In this document: positions 26,533 to 35,579 of the stretch, piece after piece
Layout: each line of letters opens with the position of its first letter
Numbering within the stretch: position 1 is the first letter of the stretch
NCBI GenBank assembly: GCA_945861065.1
Contig: CAMASI010000004.1
Span: 1-64,000, forward strand
Length of the DNA: 64,000 nt
From: Klebsiella pneumoniae
GTDB lineage: Bacteria > Myxococcota_A > UBA796 > GCA-2862545
Direction: 5' to 3'
Translations under genes and position numbers: made by a program
The notes under the pieces: generated by a model
What the model was told of the DNA's origin: nothing
Database searches by the model: none
What the model saw: only the letters and a program-made list of their open reading frames with translations

Positions 26533-27303
26533 TCAGCGCGGTAACTCCGCCCCGGCGCCGTCAAACACGGGGGCGTGCGCCCGGGTATAATGCTCTTTCT
26601 TCGTTGCAGCGCGACGCTCCATGTCTTTCATCATCGACTCCAGTCCGCCATAAACGTAACGGCTGACGACCCAGTCGGGAATCGCGCCGCCCATGGAAGA
26701 TGTGGTGTGGTAGATAAACAACGTGCGGGCGTCGGACAGCGTGAGGGCGAACCAAGCCCCATCGCTGGTCGAAACCCAGACCGCGTTGTCGAAGGCCTCC
26801 TGAGTGACGCCCGGCAACTGACCGGTACGTTGTGCGGAGCGCGCGGCAGGCAGGCCATTCGTAGTGGCTTTCCACGGGTGTTCCCAACAGCGCCCGGACG
26901 AGCGTTTGGCTAACGCGTGGTTATTCCAACTATCTACCGCCCAATGGCGATCGGAAATCGGTCGGGGTGCGTCGATATACCCGTACCAGGTGTGGGCGTC
27001 GGGTGCCCGCGTGGTGATCTTGGCCTCAATCAGGCCCTCGATTGCGGCGAAATGGGGATCCTGGCAGGCCCACCAGAGGTCTTCGCGCGGCACAGAGCTG
27101 AGCAGGATGGCGACGGCGCGCCGCGGACTGTCGTCGGGCGGGCGTTCCAAAACCCTGACGACCTCGCCAGCGAGCAGCGATTCCATTTGTCGGTCGTCGA
27201 GGACCGGGAGCGTGGTGACCGAACCCGAGCAGGAGGCCAGGCCGTCGCGGATGACCGTGGCGTCGTTCGCGTTTGCCGCTGCGATTGCGAAAAGCAAGGT
27301 CAT
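26533..27303 (-). CDS. START/SRPBCC-like exported protein
   Basis: 256 residues from ATG 27303, which overlaps the ileS stop as ATGA. Weak signal peptide MTLLFAIAAANAND. The sequence follows the START-domain plan: LLSSVPREDLWWACQDPHFA, TWYGYIDAPRPISDRHW (the 'P-x-S-D-R' stretch typical of lipid-binding START proteins), and a C-terminal helix with GAIPDWVVSRYVYGGLESMMKDM. Likely a periplasmic lipid- or hydrophobic-ligand-binding protein. The link to ileS is probably only transcriptional. Confidence 0.65.
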   Translation of the reverse strand: MTLLFAIAAANANDATVIRDGLASCSGSVTTLPVLDDRQMESLLAGEVVRVLERPPDDSPRRAVAILLSSVPREDLWWACQDPHFAAIEGLIEAKITTRAPDAHTWYGYIDAPRPISDRHWAVDSWNNHALAKRSSGRCWEHPWKATTNGLPAARSAQRTGQLPGVTQEAFDNAVWVSTSDGAWFALTLSDARTLFIYHTTSSMGGAIPDWVVSRYVYGGLESMMKDMERRAATKKEHYTRAHAPVFDGAGAELPR

Positions 27304-30300
27304 GCGCGGCGAACTCGAATGTGGAGGGCGAATCCGTCGATGTCGATGGGGTCGCCGTAGGGGACAGCGTCGACGGACGTCGCGAGAACTTCCTCGGCGA
27401 TGGTGCCTTGCCACGTGGAAAGGGCGGCTGACAGGACCGGGTCGGCCGTGAATAACGACAAAACAATCCGATCCGAGACCTCGAACTCCGCGTCTTTCCT
27501 TGCGGCCTGAACCCGAGCGATGACCTCTCGGGCGAGCCCCTCGGCCTTGAGCTCCGCGCTAAGGGTCGTGTCCAGCTGAACCGTGAGCCCCCCCTCACTG
27601 ACGATTGCGCCTGCAAATCGTGGGTTGCGCGTGACGATGACGTCGGCCGACGAGATGGATTCCCCGTCGCAAACAATGGACTCGCCCGCAACAATTCGCG
27701 CGACATCCTCGCCAGACAAGGCGGAAACCGCGCTTGCTACAGCCTTCATACGAGGTCCGAGGCGTTTACCTAAGGAAGCGAAATTGGCCTTCGCGGTAAA
27801 CAACACTAATTCTGCCGCGTCGTGCACGAAATCAACCTTTGCCACGTTCACTTCGTCTGCCACGAGCTGAACGAGCGCTTCCGGGAGTGTTCGTGATGTC
27901 GCTACGTGCAGGGCCAAAAGCGGCTGACGCACCTTAATGCGATGCTGTTCGCGCAGGTTTCGTGCGAGTCGAACGATTTCGCGCGCCGTCGCCATGTCTG
28001 CTTCCAATTCTTCGTCTACGAGTGCGGGGTCGACGACGGGCCATTTTTCAAGGTGGACGGAGACACGCGCGCCCTCGCGTTTCCCCGCTTCCAGGCGCTG
28101 ATAGAGCACCTCTGCCATGAAAGGAAGAATGGGGGCGAGCACGCGCGAAAACGTCGTGAGTACGTCGTACAGCGTTTCAAATGCAACGCCTGTGTCGGGG
28201 CTGTCGTCGGAACGCCAGAAGCGACGGCGACTCCGCCGAATATACCAATTGGTCAGGTGGTCGACGAATCCGAGCGCGGCGGGAATGACGTTGTAGAGCC
28301 GATACGCGGCGAACTCGCGGTCCACCTCTGCTAGCGTCGAATGCATTCGGCTGACAATCCACCGATCGAGCAATGCGCGTTGGGCGATAGGGGTCGGCGT
28401 AGCGGGCGGCGCCCACCCGTCGGCCGCGGCGTAGGTCAGGAAGAACGCGTTGGCATTCCACAGCGGGAGGAGCACTGTACGAACCGTTTCCCGAACGCCC
28501 GCCAGCGAAAAACGAAGAGGCTCGGCCCGTACGGCCGGAGATTGAATCAACCAGGCGCGCAATGCGTCGGCGCCATGGGCCTCCACCACTTCCATCGGGT
28601 CCGGATAATTCTTGAGCCGTTTGCTCATTTTCTGGCCGTCCTCGGCGAGGATGAGGCCATTGACAACCACGTTCTTGAAGGCCGGTCGGTCAAATAGCGC
28701 TGTCGAAAGGATGAGCAGCGTATAGAACCAGCCGCGGGTTTGGTCTAAGCCCTCGGCGATGAAGTCGGCTGGAAGGCCTTCCTCGACCTTCTCTCGATTC
28801 TCGAAAGGGTAGTGGTTTTGCGCGTAGGGCATGGCGCCGGATTCGAACCAGCAGTCGAGAACCTCGGGAATCCTCCGGCGTGTGCCTCCGCAAGCGCACG
28901 GCCAGGTGAGCGCGTCGATGAAATGTTTGTGCAGGTCCGGGGCCGGGACCTTGGCGCGAGCTTCCAATTCCGCGCGGCTTCCGAGGACCTCGGTCGCGCC
29001 GCAGTCCCCGCAAACCCAGATCGGGAGCGGTGTACCCCAGAAACGATTCCGGCTGATCGCCCAATCTCGCGCATCCGTCAACCAATTCCCAAATCGTTTC
29101 GCTCCGACGTGTTCGGGCACCCATCGGGTTGTTTCGTTGTGGGCCGCCATGGCCTCGCGAATCGCGGTGACGCGGACGAACCACGTATCGATCGCTTTGT
29201 AAATGAGCGGTGTCCCGGATCGCCAGCAGAATGGGTATTCGTGGTCGACCGTCGCATGGCGGAACAAACGGCCTTGCTCCTTGATCCATCGAATCAAGGT
29301 GGGGTCGGCCTCTTTGACGCGTTCGCCCATCACAAGGGGTACGGCTGAGGTAAACCGCCCCTCCGCGTCGACGGGGTCGCGTACCGGTAGGCCCGCGGCC
29401 TGACACACCCGGGCGTCGTCTTCGCCAAAGGCTGGGGCCTGGTGCACGATTCCGGTGCCGTCGGTTGCGCCAACATAACCGTCGGAGAGAATGACGAAAG
29501 CGCCGTTCGCGGCGTCGTCGGCATAACAATCAAAGAGCGGTAGATAATGGCGGCCGACGAGTTCTTTGCCCAGGCGCTGTTCTAGCACCGTCGCGTCTGC
29601 GCCAAGGACCGTGCCCACAAGGGCTTCCGCCACCCAATAAGACACGGTTTCGTTGGGTCGTCGGGCGCGGACGTACACAAGGTCGGGTCCGACGCAGAGC
29701 CCTAGGTTGGCCGGCAGCGTCCACGGGGTCGTGGTCCAGGCGAGAAACGCTTCGCCAGGCCGATCGGTGTCGGGAAACGACACCGTGATTGCCGGGTCCT
29801 GAACGGTCCGGTAGTCGAGATTGGCTTCGAAATTCGACAGTGGTGTGCCGAGGCGCCAGGAGTAAGGCATCACCTTGACGCCGCGATAAACGAGGCCCTG
29901 GTCCCACAACGTGCGGAATACCCACCACACCGACTCCATGAACGACGGGTCCATGGTTTTGTAGTCGTTGTCGAAGTCTACCCACCGGCCCAACCGTGTG
30001 ACCGTGTCACGCCATTGTTCGGTGTAGCGAAGCACGATGGCGCGGCAGGCCTCGTTGTACCGGTCCACGCCGTACGCCAGGATGTCGGCGGGACCGTTCA
30101 GCCCGAGCGCCTTTTCGATTTCCATTTCGACGGGAAGCCCGTGGCAATCCCAACCGAAGCGGCGCTCGACCCGATCGCCACACATGGTTCGCCAGCGCGG
30201 AACGATGTCCTTGATGGTCCCCGCGAGGATGTGGCCGTAATGAGGCGTGCCTGTGGCGAACGGCGGCCCGTCGTAGAAGACGTACGTGCGATCCCCGCGG

Positions 30301-30395
30301 AGAGACTGTTTGAACACATCCCGCTCACGCCAGAGATCCAGAATTTGGCGTTCAAGGGCGGGAAAGTCTGGATGCGGCTCGGGCCTGGTGAACAA
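27300..30395 (-). CDS. ileS: Isoleucyl-tRNA synthetase, type 2
   Basis: About 1031 residues. Charges tRNA-Ile with isoleucine. The HIGH motif reads PHYGH (about residues 51-55), the KMSKS loop reads KMSKRLKNYPDP, the editing region contains AWTTTPWTLPANLGLCVG, and the C-terminal part carries the anticodon-binding domain. The insert with CGDCG...PCACGG before DVLDCWF-like 'EVLDCWFESGAMP' and the long, eukaryote-like sequence mark it as IleRS2, a form often less sensitive to mupirocin. TTG 30395 is preferred as start because GGAG precedes it and it gives the usual short N-terminus before DFPALERQILDLW; an ATG at 30518 would add 41 atypical residues. Confidence 0.93.
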   Translation of the reverse strand: MFTRPEPHPDFPALERQILDLWRERDVFKQSLRGDRTYVFYDGPPFATGTPHYGHILAGTIKDIVPRWRTMCGDRVERRFGWDCHGLPVEMEIEKALGLNGPADILAYGVDRYNEACRAIVLRYTEQWRDTVTRLGRWVDFDNDYKTMDPSFMESVWWVFRTLWDQGLVYRGVKVMPYSWRLGTPLSNFEANLDYRTVQDPAITVSFPDTDRPGEAFLAWTTTPWTLPANLGLCVGPDLVYVRARRPNETVSYWVAEALVGTVLGADATVLEQRLGKELVGRHYLPLFDCYADDAANGAFVILSDGYVGATDGTGIVHQAPAFGEDDARVCQAAGLPVRDPVDAEGRFTSAVPLVMGERVKEADPTLIRWIKEQGRLFRHATVDHEYPFCWRSGTPLIYKAIDTWFVRVTAIREAMAAHNETTRWVPEHVGAKRFGNWLTDARDWAISRNRFWGTPLPIWVCGDCGATEVLGSRAELEARAKVPAPDLHKHFIDALTWPCACGGTRRRIPEVLDCWFESGAMPYAQNHYPFENREKVEEGLPADFIAEGLDQTRGWFYTLLILSTALFDRPAFKNVVVNGLILAEDGQKMSKRLKNYPDPMEVVEAHGADALRAWLIQSPAVRAEPLRFSLAGVRETVRTVLLPLWNANAFFLTYAAADGWAPPATPTPIAQRALLDRWIVSRMHSTLAEVDREFAAYRLYNVIPAALGFVDHLTNWYIRRSRRRFWRSDDSPDTGVAFETLYDVLTTFSRVLAPILPFMAEVLYQRLEAGKREGARVSVHLEKWPVVDPALVDEELEADMATAREIVRLARNLREQHRIKVRQPLLALHVATSRTLPEALVQLVADEVNVAKVDFVHDAAELVLFTAKANFASLGKRLGPRMKAVASAVSALSGEDVARIVAGESIVCDGESISSADVIVTRNPRFAGAIVSEGGLTVQLDTTLSAELKAEGLAREVIARVQAARKDAEFEVSDRIVLSLFTADPVLSAALSTWQGTIAEEVLATSVDAVPYGDPIDIDGFALHIRVRRA

Positions 30396-30600
30396 GGCGT
30401 CTCCGTGGGCCGGGTTTGTACTTCGCGCGCTCTCGCAGTGCCGCCACGTCGCTGCGCCAAGCTGGAACGTGTTCCACTCTCTCTGTTTGTCCCGTCTGAA
30501 CGGGCGGGACTCATCCATTGTCTAGGTAGGAACGTAGTGGTTGAGACTCGCAAGAAAAAACTCTGCGGATTCCTGCCGGTTCCGTAGGGTGTGGGGTAGG

Positions 30601-30615
30601 GTGCGGCGTCCGCAC
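30601..30615 (+). promoter_or_regulatory. Hairpin in leader of DUF3015 gene
   Basis: GTGCGG-CGT-CCGCAC is a perfect 6-bp stem with a 3-base loop, 22 bases upstream of the GTG start and just before the GGAGG ribosome site. It may stabilise the mRNA 5' end or modulate initiation; in this GC-rich genome chance is also possible. Confidence 0.3.
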
Positions 30616-30637
30616 CAATTGGCGGGCAGGAGGACTC

Positions 30638-31117
30638 GTGAACAAATGGACGCTTGCGGCGCTCGCGCTTGCCGCACCCACGGTGGCCTACGCCGACTAT
30701 GGCATGGCTGGCTGTGGTCTTGGGTCGATCGTGATCTCTAAAGACGGCTTCGTGCAAGTCTTTGCAGCGACGACGAACGGCACGTTCTCCAGCCAGTCAT
30801 TCGGCATCACGTTCGGCACATCCAATTGTGTTTCCGACGGCGCCGTGATGGTGGACAAGGAGCAGGAAATGTTCGTAGAGGCCAATCTCGACGCCCTGGA
30901 ACGCGACATCGCAGCGGGTGGCGGTGAGTATCTGGCGGCATTCACGACGCTGCTCGGCTGCAGCGAAGGCATTCGTCCGGAGGCATACGCGGCGGCCCAA
31001 GCGGCCCTTCCCGTGGCATTCCCCAACGACGCAACCAACCCACAACAGGCGCTCTATGTGCTCAAGCTGCAACTCGCGTCGCAGCATGAGATCAAAGCCC
31101 AATGCAACCGGATCTAA
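30638..31117 (+). CDS. DUF3015 family exported protein, first copy
   Basis: 159 residues from GTG 30638 with CAGGAGG six bases upstream. Signal peptide MNKWTLAALALAAPTVAYA. The mature protein shows the DUF3015 hallmarks: MAGCGLGSIV near the N-terminus, NGTFSSQSFGITFGTSNC, EANLDALERDIAAGGGEYLAAF, LLGC and a C-terminal KAQCNRI. Four conserved cysteines suggest disulfides in the periplasm or outer membrane. Function of the family is unknown. A tandem copy follows after eleven bases. Confidence 0.88.
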   Translation: MNKWTLAALALAAPTVAYADYGMAGCGLGSIVISKDGFVQVFAATTNGTFSSQSFGITFGTSNCVSDGAVMVDKEQEMFVEANLDALERDIAAGGGEYLAAFTTLLGCSEGIRPEAYAAAQAALPVAFPNDATNPQQALYVLKLQLASQHEIKAQCNRI

Positions 31118-31128
31118 GGGAGGCACAC

Positions 31129-31614
31129 ATGAAACGTTTCATCCTCATCACAGCAGGGCTATTCGCGTCCAATACCGCCTTGGCCGATGGCTACGGTATG
31201 GCCGGATGCGGCCTCGGGTCCATCGTTTTCGGCGACTCGCCGGGTATCGTGCAAGTGTTGGCAGGCACGACCAATGGTACGTTCGCAAGCCAAACCTTTG
31301 GCATCACGACCGGCACGTCCAACTGCGTGGCCGACGGCGTCGTCAGAGTCGACCGGGAGCAGGAGGCCTTTGTGGAGGCCAACCTGGACGCGCTGCAGCG
31401 CGACATCGCCGCGGGTGGCGGTGAATACCTCGCGGCGTTCACGATGTTGTTGGGTTGCGACGAGGCGATTCGCCCGGCCGTCTACAACTTCTCGCAAGGC
31501 GCCTACGCGATGGCGTTTCCCAACACAGACGTGACGCCCGTGCAGGCCCTGTACGTTCTGAAGCTGCAAATGAGCTTGGATCACGACATCAAAGCGCAGT
31601 GCAGCCGAATCTAA
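31129..31614 (+). CDS. DUF3015 family exported protein, second copy
   Basis: 161 residues from ATG 31129 with AAGGGAGG upstream. Signal peptide MKRFILITAGLFASNTALA. Clearly a tandem duplicate of the preceding gene: GYGMAGCGLGSIVF, NGTFASQTFGITTGTSNC, EANLDALQRDIAAGGGEYL and the ending KAQCSRI are all shared. The divergence is concentrated around residue 40 and 125. It is followed after 23 bases by an Lnb/DUF4105-domain gene; this DUF3015-DUF4105 neighbourhood recurs in related bacteria as far as I know, suggesting a shared envelope role. Confidence 0.88.
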   Translation: MKRFILITAGLFASNTALADGYGMAGCGLGSIVFGDSPGIVQVLAGTTNGTFASQTFGITTGTSNCVADGVVRVDREQEAFVEANLDALQRDIAAGGGEYLAAFTMLLGCDEAIRPAVYNFSQGAYAMAFPNTDVTPVQALYVLKLQMSLDHDIKAQCSRI

Positions 31615-31637
31615 TTCCGAACTCCTTTGCCTTTCTC

Positions 31638-33539
31638 GTGGGGGTGGCGGTCGCGCTGCCCCCACTTGCGTTTGCGCAGGATGCGACCTATGCCGACGCG
31701 CTCGTAGCGAAGTCGGAGACGGCCGAGCTGTGGAAAGAGCCGGCGTGGCGAAAATTAGGTCATTATCGACTCAAATGGTGGGGTCGCCGAAGCCAGGCCG
31801 ATGGCCAGGATTTTTTTGCGGATGATCACGGCAACGCGTCGCCCAGGAAAGAACTGGACGCCACGATACGCGCGATGTTTGCGCCGCCCGTGGTTCCGAC
31901 CGAATCCGACCCGGACGCCCAACATCCTCAATGTCGGTGGCGGGCGCGCTACCAATGGATTCATGACGTTTTGGACGTCGACGACGCGCGACTTCCGCCG
32001 ATCGCCTGCCCTCGGTATGACGAGTGGCGCTCACGTTTGGACGTCGATTCCGTCACCCTGATCTACGCGGATGCCTACCTTGGCAACCCCGCTAGTATGT
32101 TCGGGCATACCTTTCTTCGGCTCAATCGGAATCTCGGAGGTGTGGAAGGGTCTTCGCTCGTCAGCAATACGGTAGAATTTGCTGCGGTGCCGTGGACGAC
32201 AAATCCGTTGCTCTACCCGATTCTCGGCCTCGGTGGAGGTTTCGCGGGCCATTATTCAACGGCCCCTTATTACCTGAAAGTCCGACAATACACGTCCATG
32301 GAGGACCGGGATCTTTGGGAATATCCCATGCTGCTCGACGAGGTGGAAGAGGACCGCCTGATGGCCCATTTGTGGGAGATGGGTCACGTGCCTTTCATGT
32401 ATTATTATCTGAAGGAGAATTGTAGTTACCACCTCCTCGGTCAAATGGAGGTGGCGCGCAATGAGTTGGAACTGTTGGATCGCTTTCCTTTTATCGCCTT
32501 TCCGATTTCCACTGTGCGTGCCGTCATTGATCAGGAGGGACTGGTGGGGCCAGGGGCGCTTCGGCCCAGCGCTTGGCGCAGATTGTCGTCCGCTCGTCGA
32601 GACTTGTCCAAGGAGCAGCGCGCGTTGGCCGTTGCTTTGGCACGCGATGCGACCCCGGCAGAACTGGGTTCACTCGCTACGTTGTCCCCGTCGGAGGCCG
32701 CCGCGACGTTGGATGCCGCCGTGGACCTGCTTCGGTACCGTCGAGGTGACGCCGTAGCGAACGACTCCGGAAAGGCCACCGAGGACGTTCTGCTGCGCGC
32801 GCGCGGCCTGTTGGCGGTGCCTTCCGCGCCGGTGCTACCGATCAGCCGAAAACCGCCGGAGTCCGGTCATCGAGCCGCCATGGTCGCGGTCAGCGGTGGC
32901 GCTTCGGAGAGCGGATCTTTCGCCCGGTTGACGGTGCGACCGGCGCTGCACGACCTGTTGGCGCGGCCCGACGGGTACGTGGATGGGTCGGCGTTGGAAA
33001 TGATGGGAATCACATTGCGGGCCCAGCCCCAGCCTTACCTGGAACGTCTGGGCGTGTTTGCGACAACCTCAATTCTGCCTTTGCGGGCTTGGCGCGTTCG
33101 ACCCTCGTGGCGGGTGGCCATCACAGGCGCGACCGATCGGACAGGCGGCTGTGTGGGCTACGAGGGTTGTTTTGGGTGGACGGGTTCCGGCGGTCTAGGC
33201 ACGGGTTTGGCGACCCGAGAGCACGAGCTGTTGAGCCTGGGGGTTTACGGGTTTGTGGACGGTGTCGTGCAAACGGCGAAAGACGAGGGCTGGTCCTTCG
33301 GTCCCCGCGCAGCGCTGGGCGTTCTGGCCCATACCGGGCCTCTGCGTTGGATGGCGGAGGCCGACGCGAACTTGCCGTTGGTACACGTTCGTGGCCCGGA
33401 GTGGATCGTGCCGGACCCTGTGCCGACGATGGACGCTGGCGTGTCGTTGACCTTCAACCCGCATGCGGAGCTGCGCACGACTGGGAAACTGGGCGACGGC
33501 TTCGCGGAAGCGGACGTGGGTGCGGTAGTCTACTGGTAG
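31638..33539 (+). CDS. Lnb/DUF4105-domain envelope protein
   Basis: 633 residues from GTG 31638, which gives the signal-like MGVAVALPPLAFAQ; no better start is available downstream of the preceding stop. The N-terminal 400 residues match the Lnb N-terminal periplasmic domain (DUF4105): ITLIYADAYLGNPASMFGHTFL-type region with the key GHTFLRL His, and YYLKENCSYHLLGQME with the key Cys. In Lnb proteins these residues act in lipoprotein N-acyl transfer; in Gram-negative members the role is unknown. The C-terminal 200 residues are beta-rich and end in VVYW, suggesting an outer-membrane barrel or beta domain. Confidence 0.82.
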   Translation: MGVAVALPPLAFAQDATYADALVAKSETAELWKEPAWRKLGHYRLKWWGRRSQADGQDFFADDHGNASPRKELDATIRAMFAPPVVPTESDPDAQHPQCRWRARYQWIHDVLDVDDARLPPIACPRYDEWRSRLDVDSVTLIYADAYLGNPASMFGHTFLRLNRNLGGVEGSSLVSNTVEFAAVPWTTNPLLYPILGLGGGFAGHYSTAPYYLKVRQYTSMEDRDLWEYPMLLDEVEEDRLMAHLWEMGHVPFMYYYLKENCSYHLLGQMEVARNELELLDRFPFIAFPISTVRAVIDQEGLVGPGALRPSAWRRLSSARRDLSKEQRALAVALARDATPAELGSLATLSPSEAAATLDAAVDLLRYRRGDAVANDSGKATEDVLLRARGLLAVPSAPVLPISRKPPESGHRAAMVAVSGGASESGSFARLTVRPALHDLLARPDGYVDGSALEMMGITLRAQPQPYLERLGVFATTSILPLRAWRVRPSWRVAITGATDRTGGCVGYEGCFGWTGSGGLGTGLATREHELLSLGVYGFVDGVVQTAKDEGWSFGPRAALGVLAHTGPLRWMAEADANLPLVHVRGPEWIVPDPVPTMDAGVSLTFNPHAELRTTGKLGDGFAEADVGAVVYW

Positions 33540-33557
33540 TCGGAATCGCCCAATCGT

Positions 33558-33929
33558 TCAGGGTTGAGCGCCCTCGCTCTTCTCCGGCGGCAGCGGGGCC
33601 CCGATTTTGGCCTCTGTAGATTGGCGCCACAGCGTGGTCTCGTCGATGACGAGCCAGGTGTAGCCTCGCTCGACGTAGGGCATCCGCACCACAGCGTGGG
33701 ATTCTTCTGCAGGGAAACTCGTGATGGTGAACTTGGCGTCTTGCCAGGCGGTGACGATTCCGGTGTTGGTGAAACCGTCTTTGGACGTGTGTTGGAACCT
33801 GCCGTCGGTGGTGAACGACCATCGTTCGACGGTGTCGCCGACACGCCAAGTGCCTACGAGGTCCGCGGGTGGTGGCACAGGGAGCAGTGGGGGGGTGCCC
33901 GCGCATGCGAGGAAGAGTTCAAGCCACAT
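33558..33929 (-). CDS. Small putative lipoprotein
   Basis: 123 residues. MWLELFLACAGTPP is a short lipoprotein signal (lipobox LFLAC), followed by a Pro-rich linker. The body (LVGTWRVGDTVERWSFTTDG, TNTGIVTAWQDAKFTITSF) has the look of a lipocalin-like 'GTW' beta-barrel of about 100 residues, as in many small bacterial lipoproteins. Convergent with the DUF4105 gene with an 18-base gap. Confidence 0.72.
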   Translation of the reverse strand: MWLELFLACAGTPPLLPVPPPADLVGTWRVGDTVERWSFTTDGRFQHTSKDGFTNTGIVTAWQDAKFTITSFPAEESHAVVRMPYVERGYTWLVIDETTLWRQSTEAKIGAPLPPEKSEGAQP

Positions 33930-33968
33930 GGCGCGCGGCTAACGGGTGTGGTTGCGTGAGGGCCCGCC

Positions 33969-34217
33969 TCAACGTACACAGACCATGGCCCACGCCGCTG
34001 GAAACCCTGTCGCCTTCGAGCCGATTTCAAAATCGATAGAAATCACGGACCGTCCCTCCTGTTTCCGCGCTTCGACCCATTGACCGATTTGCGTGGTGCG
34101 GTCGTCGGTGTCGATCTCCACGGCCGGTTCGAGTGAGGCTGGGAAGGTGGCGCAGCGAAGCCCGCGTTCGGAAGTGGGATCAGCGTGAGCCAGAATCGGT
34201 ACGAGAAGGAACATCAT
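33969..34217 (-). CDS. Small hypothetical exported protein
   Basis: 82 residues from ATG 34217: MMFLLVPILAHADP is a signal peptide, and the remainder has one Cys pair (GLRCATFP and WAMVCVR) and the stretch RTTQIGQWVEARKQEG. Longer starts at 34277 or 34331 are possible but would place extra cysteines and charged residues before the signal. No family recognised. Confidence 0.55.
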   Translation of the reverse strand: MMFLLVPILAHADPTSERGLRCATFPASLEPAVEIDTDDRTTQIGQWVEARKQEGRSVISIDFEIGSKATGFPAAWAMVCVR

Positions 34218-34279
34218 TGGAACCACAGGCACGTTGACTCCGGGCGCGCAGGTAGCTCGACTTGTCTTCGATGCCATGC

Positions 34280-34296
34280 CGGACAAAATCTGTCCG
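34280..34296. promoter_or_regulatory. Palindrome in divergent intergenic region
   Basis: CGGACA-AAATC-TGTCCG is a perfect inverted repeat with 6-bp arms, between the genes at 33969-34217 and 34361-34699. It has the form of an operator. A separate ATGTTCAGT near 34330 carries the GTTCAG half found in myxobacterial LexA boxes, but the rest of that consensus does not match. Confidence 0.35.
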
Positions 34297-34360
34297 CATA
34301 GGCGAAAAATAGGTTTGTCGTTGCAACACATGTTCAGTATAGTGGGTTCACGAGGTGCGG

Positions 34361-34699
34361 ATGTTGCCCCAACTTGTGGATGCGGGCGTTGAGGGTCGGC
34401 GCGGTGAGTTTCGCCGTTTTCGCGTGGCGTCGGGCGGTTCGTTTAACGGGCGCTCGTTTGACGAGGGCGATGTCCTACTGTGTGTCGGAGATGACCGCGA
34501 GGCCTCACTGGTGGTTGTCACGCCGACGGGATTCGGTCGGCCGCGTTTGAGCCGGAGGCGCGGTACACGGCTGGCCGGTGAGCATGGGGAGACGCTCCAC
34601 GACCAGCGTTGGGTGTCCGTGGGCCGCTTGTATGCGGTGCGCCCTCGATCCAGCCCGTCACCGGTCTTCTTTGGGCAGCTTGCCCTATTCGCCTCCTGA
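34361..34699 (+). CDS. Hypothetical protein, S24/LexA-fold-like
   Basis: 112 residues from ATG 34361, with GAGG five bases upstream. The sequence SGGSFNGRSFDEGDVLLCVG followed by SLVVVTPTGFGRPRLSRR resembles the beta-fold of the LexA/S24 peptidase C-terminal domain (the 'GDVLL' strand), but no Ser-Lys catalytic pair and no DNA-binding domain can be seen. Small, basic and unaccompanied by an operon partner. The assignment of a fold is tentative. Confidence 0.55.
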   Translation: MLPQLVDAGVEGRRGEFRRFRVASGGSFNGRSFDEGDVLLCVGDDREASLVVVTPTGFGRPRLSRRRGTRLAGEHGETLHDQRWVSVGRLYAVRPRSSPSPVFFGQLALFAS

Positions 34700-34721
34700 T
34701 ACCTATGCTTTCATGCATGCG

Positions 34722-35579
34722 TCAAACAAAGAACACACGTTCAGCGCGTTGGATGACTTCAAGCTGGTCCATGGCGGATCGAAGTTGTGCGATGCGCGCG
34801 GTGTCCAGAGGCATCCTGAGGTCACCGGACGTGTGTAAACTGGACCCGACGATGGCGCCGTGGGCGTGGACCAGCGCTTGGGTCCGGTCGAATCGCACGC
34901 CGCTCCCGACCCACAGAGGGGCGTTGGGCAGCCTCGCGGCGATTTTGGCAACGTCATCTACGTTGGCTTCGTGGCCGGTGGCTTTGCCCGTGACGATGAG
35001 CACATCGGCCAGCCCGCGGTTCCATGTGTCGTCTGCGAGGTCGGCCAGGTCGGCGGGCGCGAGCGGGACCGCGTGTTTCACCGCCACGTCGGCGGCGATG
35101 GCGATGTGTTCGGCGCCGAGTCGCTTTCGGTCAAGTAGTGTTTCGCGGGCCTTGCCGACGATGGGGCCCTGGTCGGTCAGCATGGCGCCAACGTGCACGT
35201 TGACTCGGATAAAATGGGCTTCGGCCGCGACGGCGATTGCGACCGCACTCCGCGCGTCGTTTCGAAGCACGTTGATGCCGCACAGCAGGTTCGGGGCGGC
35301 CTCTCTTGCTGCCAAAGCAATTCGAGTCATGGCAGCGACGACCCAGGGCTCTGCGGCCTCGCCGGAGAACGGAATGTCGCCGAAATTCTCGATGATGAAG
35401 CCGTCCGCGCCCCCTGTTGCCAAGGCGCGGGTGTCTTCCACAGCGCGGGCAAGCACCGCGCTGAGGCTGGGACCGGGCGTAGGGGCCCCTGGAAGAGGAA
35501 GGAGGTGAACGACCCCGATCAACAGGCGCCGGTGGCTAGGACTCAATGCCGGGTTGGGTCGGGGCGGCTTGGAACTCAT
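34722..35579 (-). CDS. BtpA/SgcQ family protein
   Basis: 285 residues from ATG 35579 (ATGA overlap with the preceding lipoprotein gene). A TIM-barrel protein of the BtpA/SgcQ family: LLIGVVHLLPLPGAP, GGADGFIIENFGDIPFSG, LCGINVLRNDARSAVAIA, FIRVNVHVGAMLTDQGPI, DVLIVTGKATG. BtpA is needed for photosystem I stability in cyanobacteria; in other bacteria members resemble phosphate-binding barrel enzymes of unknown substrate. Cytoplasmic; catalytic role unproven. Confidence 0.88.
   Translation of the reverse strand: MSSKPPRPNPALSPSHRRLLIGVVHLLPLPGAPTPGPSLSAVLARAVEDTRALATGGADGFIIENFGDIPFSGEAAEPWVVAAMTRIALAAREAAPNLLCGINVLRNDARSAVAIAVAAEAHFIRVNVHVGAMLTDQGPIVGKARETLLDRKRLGAEHIAIAADVAVKHAVPLAPADLADLADDTWNRGLADVLIVTGKATGHEANVDDVAKIAARLPNAPLWVGSGVRFDRTQALVHAHGAIVGSSLHTSGDLRMPLDTARIAQLRSAMDQLEVIQRAERVFFV

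Noticed and set aside
28835-28865. GATTCGAACC-like sequence resembling a tRNA T-loop
   Set aside because: It lies inside the ileS coding sequence (CWFESG region) and no acceptor stem or anticodon arm can be paired around it.
30396-30637. T-box riboswitch searched for in front of ileS
   Set aside because: No T-box consensus (TGGNACCGCG) or long leader is visible on the minus strand upstream of the start.
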